A stretch of DNA of 64,000 nt from Emydura subglobosa (taxonomy: Eukaryota; Chordata; Testudines; Chelidae): assembly GCA_007922225.1 (NCBI GenBank), contig ML679961.1, forward strand, positions 4,541,295-4,605,294, in the 5' to 3' direction. The notes beneath the pieces are model-generated. The model worked only from the letters and a program-made list of their open reading frames with translations, was not told the DNA's origin and did not search any database. Shown piece after piece: positions 58,823 to 64,000 of the stretch (position 1 is the first letter of the stretch; each line of letters begins with the position of its first letter). The position numbers and the translations under genes were made by a program.

Positions 58823-59755
58823 GCCATTCCCATAACTCCCAGCAGCAGAGGGTGACAGAAGGTGATGAGTTGCACAGTAGGACGGCTACCCACGATGCAA
58901 CGTTCTCTCTGTTGATGAACAGTAATGACTGTGGACACACTCTGCTGACATAAGGAGCAGTATATGGACGTGCTCAACTGATGTTATTAAAGCGACCTAA
59001 GATCGTCGACATACCTTAAGTCGTCTCTGTAGTGTAGACATGGCCTAACTCCATGAATGCAAGTGATCCCACTGGCTTCTTTGGCAAAGTAGATCACGTG
59101 TTTGCAGGCTCAAGCTGTAGGAAGGGAGGGATGGCTGTCTTTCTTAGATCATATTGTTAAACCACACTTTTTACAACAAAGTTCAAAACTACAGGAAACT
59201 CACCTGGTGTCACATTCCCTTACAAATTCAAAACTCAGACCATGTTTACTGAAAGATCAGGTAAAGTTCACATGCCTTTCAACTGAACCTGCCTCAATTT
59301 ATGGTTCTGTATCAAGGTCATACCAAAATATGAATCTTCCAGGATTATGGTGCAAAGCCAGGTGAAATGCAGCAGTTGCCACTGAGTTGTGCTTGGGGTT
59401 TATCAACATCCAGAGTGAACAGAGGAGATTCAGAATTTTAATCCAGGAATGGGTCATTATGATAATGTATCTGACCTGCCGTGTTACACAAGCCACAGAA
59501 TTTAACACAGCAAAACCAAATCTCTTAACGTGAAACTGTAACAATACCCCCAGCATGCATCTTCGTTGGGTTGTGGAATTTGCACTGACACAGAGACGGC
59601 TACTGCTGAGCTGCTGGACTAATTATGGAGCAAACCCTCATTGACCTGCATGGAAGGAAATATTCTCAGGAAGCCTTTGACAGCTCCAACCTCTTCCATC
59701 CAGTTAGCCCGAGACCTCCTCTTCCTCCAGCAGATCTTCATGGGTGGCTTAGAAA

Positions 59756-59777
59756 ATATATATATATATTTTTTTTT
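59756..59777. repeat. (TA)n followed by a T-run
   Basis: A short simple repeat of alternating TA running into a T-run. It probably arose by slippage. Confidence 0.85.
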
Positions 59778-60149
59778 AAGACAAAGCTGCTCTGGAAGCT
59801 TTCTAGCTCGTGATTTAGACTCTTTAACAGAAAAAAAAAAAGGATTCAAAGCAGCAGCCCAGCTGTCTGTGAGAAGCAGCTGGAGGGGGAGCAGCTGGGC
59901 CGAGAGAAGGGATTTGAAAGCACATCCCACTCCATCAATGCTCCCCAGCCTCTGACTTTTAGACATTTGTGTAAATGCTGAGCAGGGAGTGTTAAACGGC
60001 TCCCGATCCAGTTTGTTCCTCTAAAACAAACTACACATTAAAAGTACACTGATGGCAAGGGAAGCACTGAGGAAAGTGATTGGGAGCAGATGGCAGGTAT
60101 GCCTTTGACATCCCGTCCTGCCTGTCACGCTCAGCTGTGCTTCCTTGAT

Positions 60150-60310
60150 GACTGAAGCCACTGAGAAAAAGTAAGGCCTAGCTTCCATCGAGCCCTGCCT
60201 CGGTATTCAAGGAAGGTTAGTTGATTTCCCCAAGGTTACAGAAGGTGTCAGTGTCAAAGCTGCGATGAGAACGCAGGAAATCCCAATTTCCCACTCTGAC
60301 TACTCCAATC
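60150..60310 (-). mobile_element. MIR-like fragment
   Basis: The plus strand reads GAAGGTTAGTTGATTTCCCC, AAGGTTACAGAAGGTGTCAG and AAGCTGCGATGAGAACGCAG, the reverse complement of a diverged MIR core and head. Confidence 0.5.
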
Positions 60311-60394
60311 AGATAGGATAATTAGGGGAAATAAATATGGTATTTTTAAAGGCATGGTAATTATTGGCCATATCCCAAGCAGATCAGAGACTCC

Positions 60395-60895
60395 AAGAAT
60401 GTTGGAAAATTGGAGAGGGTGCAGAAAAGAGACACAAAAATGATTTGGGGTCTAGAGAAAATGGCTGACAGTGAGAGACTTAAGGAGCTCAATCTATTTA
60501 GTTTATATATAAAAAAAGACAAAGGTGACTTGATTACAGTGTATAAATATCTTCACAGGAAGCAAATACTGAATACTAAAAGACTCTTGAATCTAGCAGA
60601 GAAAGGCAGATTAAGAATCAATAGCTGGAAGTGAAGCCACAGAAATTCAAATTAGAAATAAGTTATTATTTATTACATAGAAAATTAATCACCCTCATTC
60701 TTAATCATTTATCAATGGAACAAACTACCAAGGGAAGTAGTGGAGTCTCCATCTCTTGAGTCTTCAGGTGGGTGTCTTTCCGGAAGATGCTTTCATCAAA
60801 CACAAGTTATTGGTGACATTTAATGGCCTGTGTTATACAGATCTGACTAGCTAGATTAAAGGCCTTTAATCTATTAATCTATAATGTTCATGATC
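60395..60895 (+). mobile_element. CR1/L3-like LINE 3' part
   Basis: The frame 60410-60634 reads ERVQKRDTKMIWGLEKMADS, ERLKELNLFSLY and RKQILNTKRLLNLAEKGRLR, the C-terminal region of CR1/L3-type ORF2. It is followed by GGAACAAACTACCAAGGGAA and a tail with GGCCTGTGTTATACAGATCT. It is 5'-truncated and old. Confidence 0.8.
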
Positions 60896-62311
60896 TCCAT
60901 GAAAATAGTGCCAACAACTTTCCAATAGAAGCCAGATTGCTGGATGTCTCAAACTCAGATTCTGAACCTCTTTAACAGATATCCATTAAATGAACATTTT
61001 AATTAAAAAGACACACATGCACAGACATTTTAAAAACAGAGTTGAAGCTTTACAATTTAAAAAAAATTGTAAACAATAAATGTCCTTTGGTGACTGTTTA
61101 TTAATTGAATGGAAATTTACTCTCAGTTCGTGGCACTAGCAGAGGTTTCAAAATGAATTTTGAACAGCTCTAATTTCAATCCAGAGCAATCTATCATTTT
61201 CCTGTTTAGCAAAACACACTTTCTAAAATTCCAAAATATGAGAATAGGTGCCTACTGCAGATTTGTTTATCTTTGTCTACTGCAGACAAGTTATTTTGTC
61301 TTGAGATGATGATGTGAGAGTAGAATGGTGGTAAATGAGATGCCTTTCTGAATTACATTTTTGATAACTAGAGATAATTAGGATGGGCAGGATTTTTCCT
61401 ATGCCAATGAATCTGAAAAACTGCAGTAGCAGTGTCATCAATCATATCCTATAAATTACATCACTTGCTTCTGAAAAAACATAGTAGAGGGAAATAAAAA
61501 TAAACTTGCCTACTGCAGTGTATTATCACCTATTTGCACAGGTCTCTAAATATTGAGATTATTTCTTAGGCAGACAGCTTTTTAACACAATGGGTCAGAT
61601 CCACATCAAATGTTAATTCACATAGATCCATTGATTTTGATGGAGCAACATCTATATATGCCAGTTGATGGCACATCCCAATGCTTGTATTTATTTATTT
61701 TGCAAACAGGCAAGATATAATTTTCAGTGACCATCCTGTATTCCAGGGTAGAACTGGTTGAAAAATGCCAAAATATTTGTGTGAAAAAATATTTTGTCAC
61801 GTTTTTGGTGACAATTTTTCACCAGCATTTTCACTACTCTATGAACTGACCAGAAAACAGAGGGGGGGGGCGGGGAATGAAAAAAGAAGAAAAAACACCT
61901 CCTAGGTGCTATGATATACTAATACTAATGCCAACATATTTCTTTTTAGTCTAGACATAAAATGCACTGACAATTCTGACTTGAAAAAAACACCAACTGC
62001 TAGAGATAACTAAGATTTTTACTTACATAATGTCAGTTTTTGCAGTATTCATAGCACTGTACTTGCTCCAGCAAGTAAGGGAAGGCCAGTCACTGGAATA
62101 ACCATATCTATTTATTTTAGTTTAAAATGCCAAGTTTACGTGTTCCACCACAGTGAGAGGGCCTACTTAGGGAGCTGTCAGCTGATAACATTACACTTTT
62201 ATTTTCTAACTATTTCATCAACTCTGTCTCTTGAGATAGCGAGTAATAGGACAAAAGGATTTTGTGGAAAGTCAAAGTAGAAGTAACGGAGGTTTGAAAA
62301 ACGAAGATACA

Positions 62312-62840
62312 GCAGAATCATAGGATCATAGAAGCTTAGGGTTGGAAGGGACTTCAGGAGGTCATCTAATCCAACCCCCTGCTCAAAGCAGGACCAACCC
62401 CAACTAAACCATCCCAGCCAGGCCTTTATCAAGCCGGGCCTTAAAAACCTCTAAAGATGGAGATTCCACCACCTCCCTAGGTAACCCATTCCAGTGCTTC
62501 ACCACCCTCCTAGTGACAAAGTTCGTCCTAATATCCAACCTAGACCTCCTCCACTGCAACTGAAAACCATTGCTCCTTGTTCTGTCATCTGCCACCACCG
62601 AGAACAGCCTAGCTCCATCCTCCCTGGAGCCCTCTTTCAGGTAGTTGAAGGCTGCTATCAAATCCCCCCTCATTCTTCTCTTCTGCAGACTAAACAAGCC
62701 TAGTTCCCTCAGCCTCTTCTCATAAAGCATGTGCTCCAGCCCCCTCATCATTTTTGTTGCCTGCCACTGGATTCTCTCCAATTTGTCTACATTCTTCTTG
62801 TAGTGGGGGGCCAAAAACTGGACACAGTACTCCAAATGAC
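62312..62840 (-). mobile_element. CR1 LINE 3' end with nearly open C-terminal frame
   Basis: The minus-strand frame from about 62840 to 62404 reads [40 protein letters not shown], then [20 protein letters not shown] and [20 protein letters not shown], the ORF2 C-terminus of CR1. The 3' tail is at 62312-62403 (GGTTGGAAGGGACTTCAGGA). The frame is open for about 145 codons, so it is less decayed than the plus-strand CR1 copies. It lies in the sense orientation of MDGA2. Confidence 0.9.
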
Positions 62841-64000
62841 ACCACAATACTTCAAGTGAGAAGAGCGTTAGTGATGACAAACACAGCCTGTACAACCAGG
62901 GACCCAGAGAGAGCCAGAGAGGCCATTTGACTCCTAATGACTTTCACAATTCACACTGGAAATCCTGAAACTAAAACTACTAACGCTAATTCCACAAGTG
63001 ACAATATTCTTCCCCGCACCTTTGGAAGGAAGCAGCGGCTCAAGGTGAATAACTTTACAGGGAGTGGCCAAAGATGGGGATTAGTTGTCATGGTAGCCAC
63101 TGTGAGCTGAACAGAACAGGTTTTTAAATACAGTGCAGTGAGTACTTCAGTGCTTCACTTTTCTGAAAAACTCCATGAGGCCCAAGGCCTGGAACTGGAT
63201 CCATTCATCGTTTAAACTGCCCCAACTGGTGGGGGTTGGGAGAGAGGGAGGGATGTGTATGGCCACAGAAATCTTCATCACTAAGGGATCCAACTGCAGG
63301 ACCAGGACCTTAGTTTGCCTACAATGCAGTTATTAATGCACACAGTGCTGTGTTTTCAGTGGAATTATTTAGATGTTAAAATGCAGAACATTTCTTTGTA
63401 TTGGTTTTTAGCAGTTTGAGGCCAAAAAATTAATGGTTTACCATTTTTCAGCGAAAAGTCCAAATCTTCCATAGACAAACCCCCTATTTTGTGAGCCATT
63501 CTACCTATAGGGATCCTTTCAACAAAACAGTGATGGTTCCTGCCACAAGACCCTTCCAGTGTAAATGAGACGATATACATAGCGATGACAACAAACAATG
63601 GCTGGAGAGGTGACATGAGAGAACAAAGCTCAAAGCAACGAACAATCAAATAACATGGTACCGCTATGCATGAGTCTTTTAAATTCCTTTTTACGCTTGG
63701 TTTAATATACGAAGACTGGAAGCTGGTGTTGGGTATGGAAGCTGCTCTGTCACACAAACTTGGGTTCCCATTGGCAGGCAAAGGCTGCATCAAGATAAAT
63801 CAACAAAGGAACTGATGTGCTTCTAATGTCATATGTGCAGTCCGGCTTTCCAACCAAAGTTACCCATCAGGCACGCGATGGCTGTGCATTCAGCGGAGAA
63901 AGTTAATTTCAAACTGCCACGGGGTGTGGTCTCAAGAAGGAATGGAACGGACTAGGAACATAATTTGTGCATGGCAATTTGCTATTGAAAGTGATGCTCT

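Larger units (their letters stand above)
57021..59045 (+). mobile_element. PIF/Harbinger-type DNA transposon, 2,025 bp
   Basis: The left end is GGCCTTGTCTACACTACA. The right end, reverse-complemented, is GGCCATGTCTACACTACA (17 of 18 identical). TTA (57018-57020) and TAA (59046-59048) flank it; both fit the TWA/TNA type of Harbinger target site, but they differ at the middle base. The element carries a Myb/SANT-like frame on the plus strand and open stretches on the minus strand. The DDE nuclease of Harbinger elements was not recognised, so it is probably a deleted, non-autonomous copy. It has the same end type as the MITE at 50587. Confidence 0.8.
49772..64000 (-). other. MDGA2: MDGA2 intron, upstream part
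   Basis: This is the sequence 5' (in gene sense) of the Ig exon, entering through the acceptor at 49772-49773. No other MDGA2 exon was recognised up to the window edge. It contains an assembly gap, a Harbinger-like MITE, a larger Harbinger-type element, a tRNA-like SINE and two CR1 ends, listed separately. I see no gene in 51980-55190, 60900-62310 or 62850-64000. Confidence 0.75.

Noticed and set aside
63365..63793. 142-codon open frame, minus strand
   Set aside because: No recognised motif, no splice sites that would link it in phase with the MDGA2 Ig exon, and an ordinary composition for a chance frame.
1..64000. CRISPR arrays, operons, rRNA or bacterial genes
   Set aside because: No regularly spaced repeats, no ribosome-binding or operon layout; exon/intron structure and vertebrate repeats rule out a prokaryotic source.

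Overview
The window looks like intronic DNA from a non-avian reptile, most probably a turtle. The reasons are the repeat content (CR1 LINEs of the turtle/archosaur type, older L2/MIR fragments, Harbinger elements with turtle/crocodilian-style ends, a tRNA-like SINE) and two vertebrate exons. I see no bacterial-type genes, operons, CRISPR arrays or rRNA. The species call is inference. The gene call rests on two exons with exact splice sites and reading phase.

The only host gene I can support is MDGA2 (MAM domain-containing GPI anchor protein 2), on the minus strand and transcribed from high to low coordinates. Exon A (49771 down to 49502, 270 nt, phase 1 to 1) encodes an Ig-like domain. Exon B (4318 down to 4170, 149 nt, phase 1 to 0) encodes the start of the fibronectin-III region that follows it. 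The glycine codon at the junction is completed across a 45,183-bp intron. The rest of the window is that intron plus parts of the introns on either side.

Intron contents by region. 0.6-2.3 kb: a degenerate LINE end and two MIR-like SINEs. 4.6-5.2 kb: a solo LTR with a perfect 5-bp target duplication. 8.6-11.4 kb: a LINE end and a CR1 fragment. 14.4-17 kb: a degenerate L2-like LINE whose catalytic YADD has become YANN, split by a 301-bp inverted-repeat MITE. 19.1-20.2 and 42.3-43.5 kb: two diverged LTRs of one family. 26.5-29.1 kb: a LINE whose 5' piece is inverted (a twin-priming-like structure), with a CR1 copy nested at the inversion junction. 32-34 kb: MIR fragments, an A-tailed unknown insertion and a GC-rich block with inverted repeats. 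44-47 kb: CR1 fragments. 50.3 kb: a 100-N assembly gap. 50.6 kb: a Harbinger-like MITE with TAA target duplication. 56.6 kb: a tRNA-derived SINE. 57.0-59.0 kb: a 2-kb Harbinger-type element with a Myb/SANT-like reading frame. 60.4 and 62.3 kb: CR1 ends.

I found no convincing new biological system. The most informative observations are the layered insertion history at 26.5-29.1 kb, the Harbinger element and its likely MITE, and the three recognisable LTRs, all antisense to the host gene.
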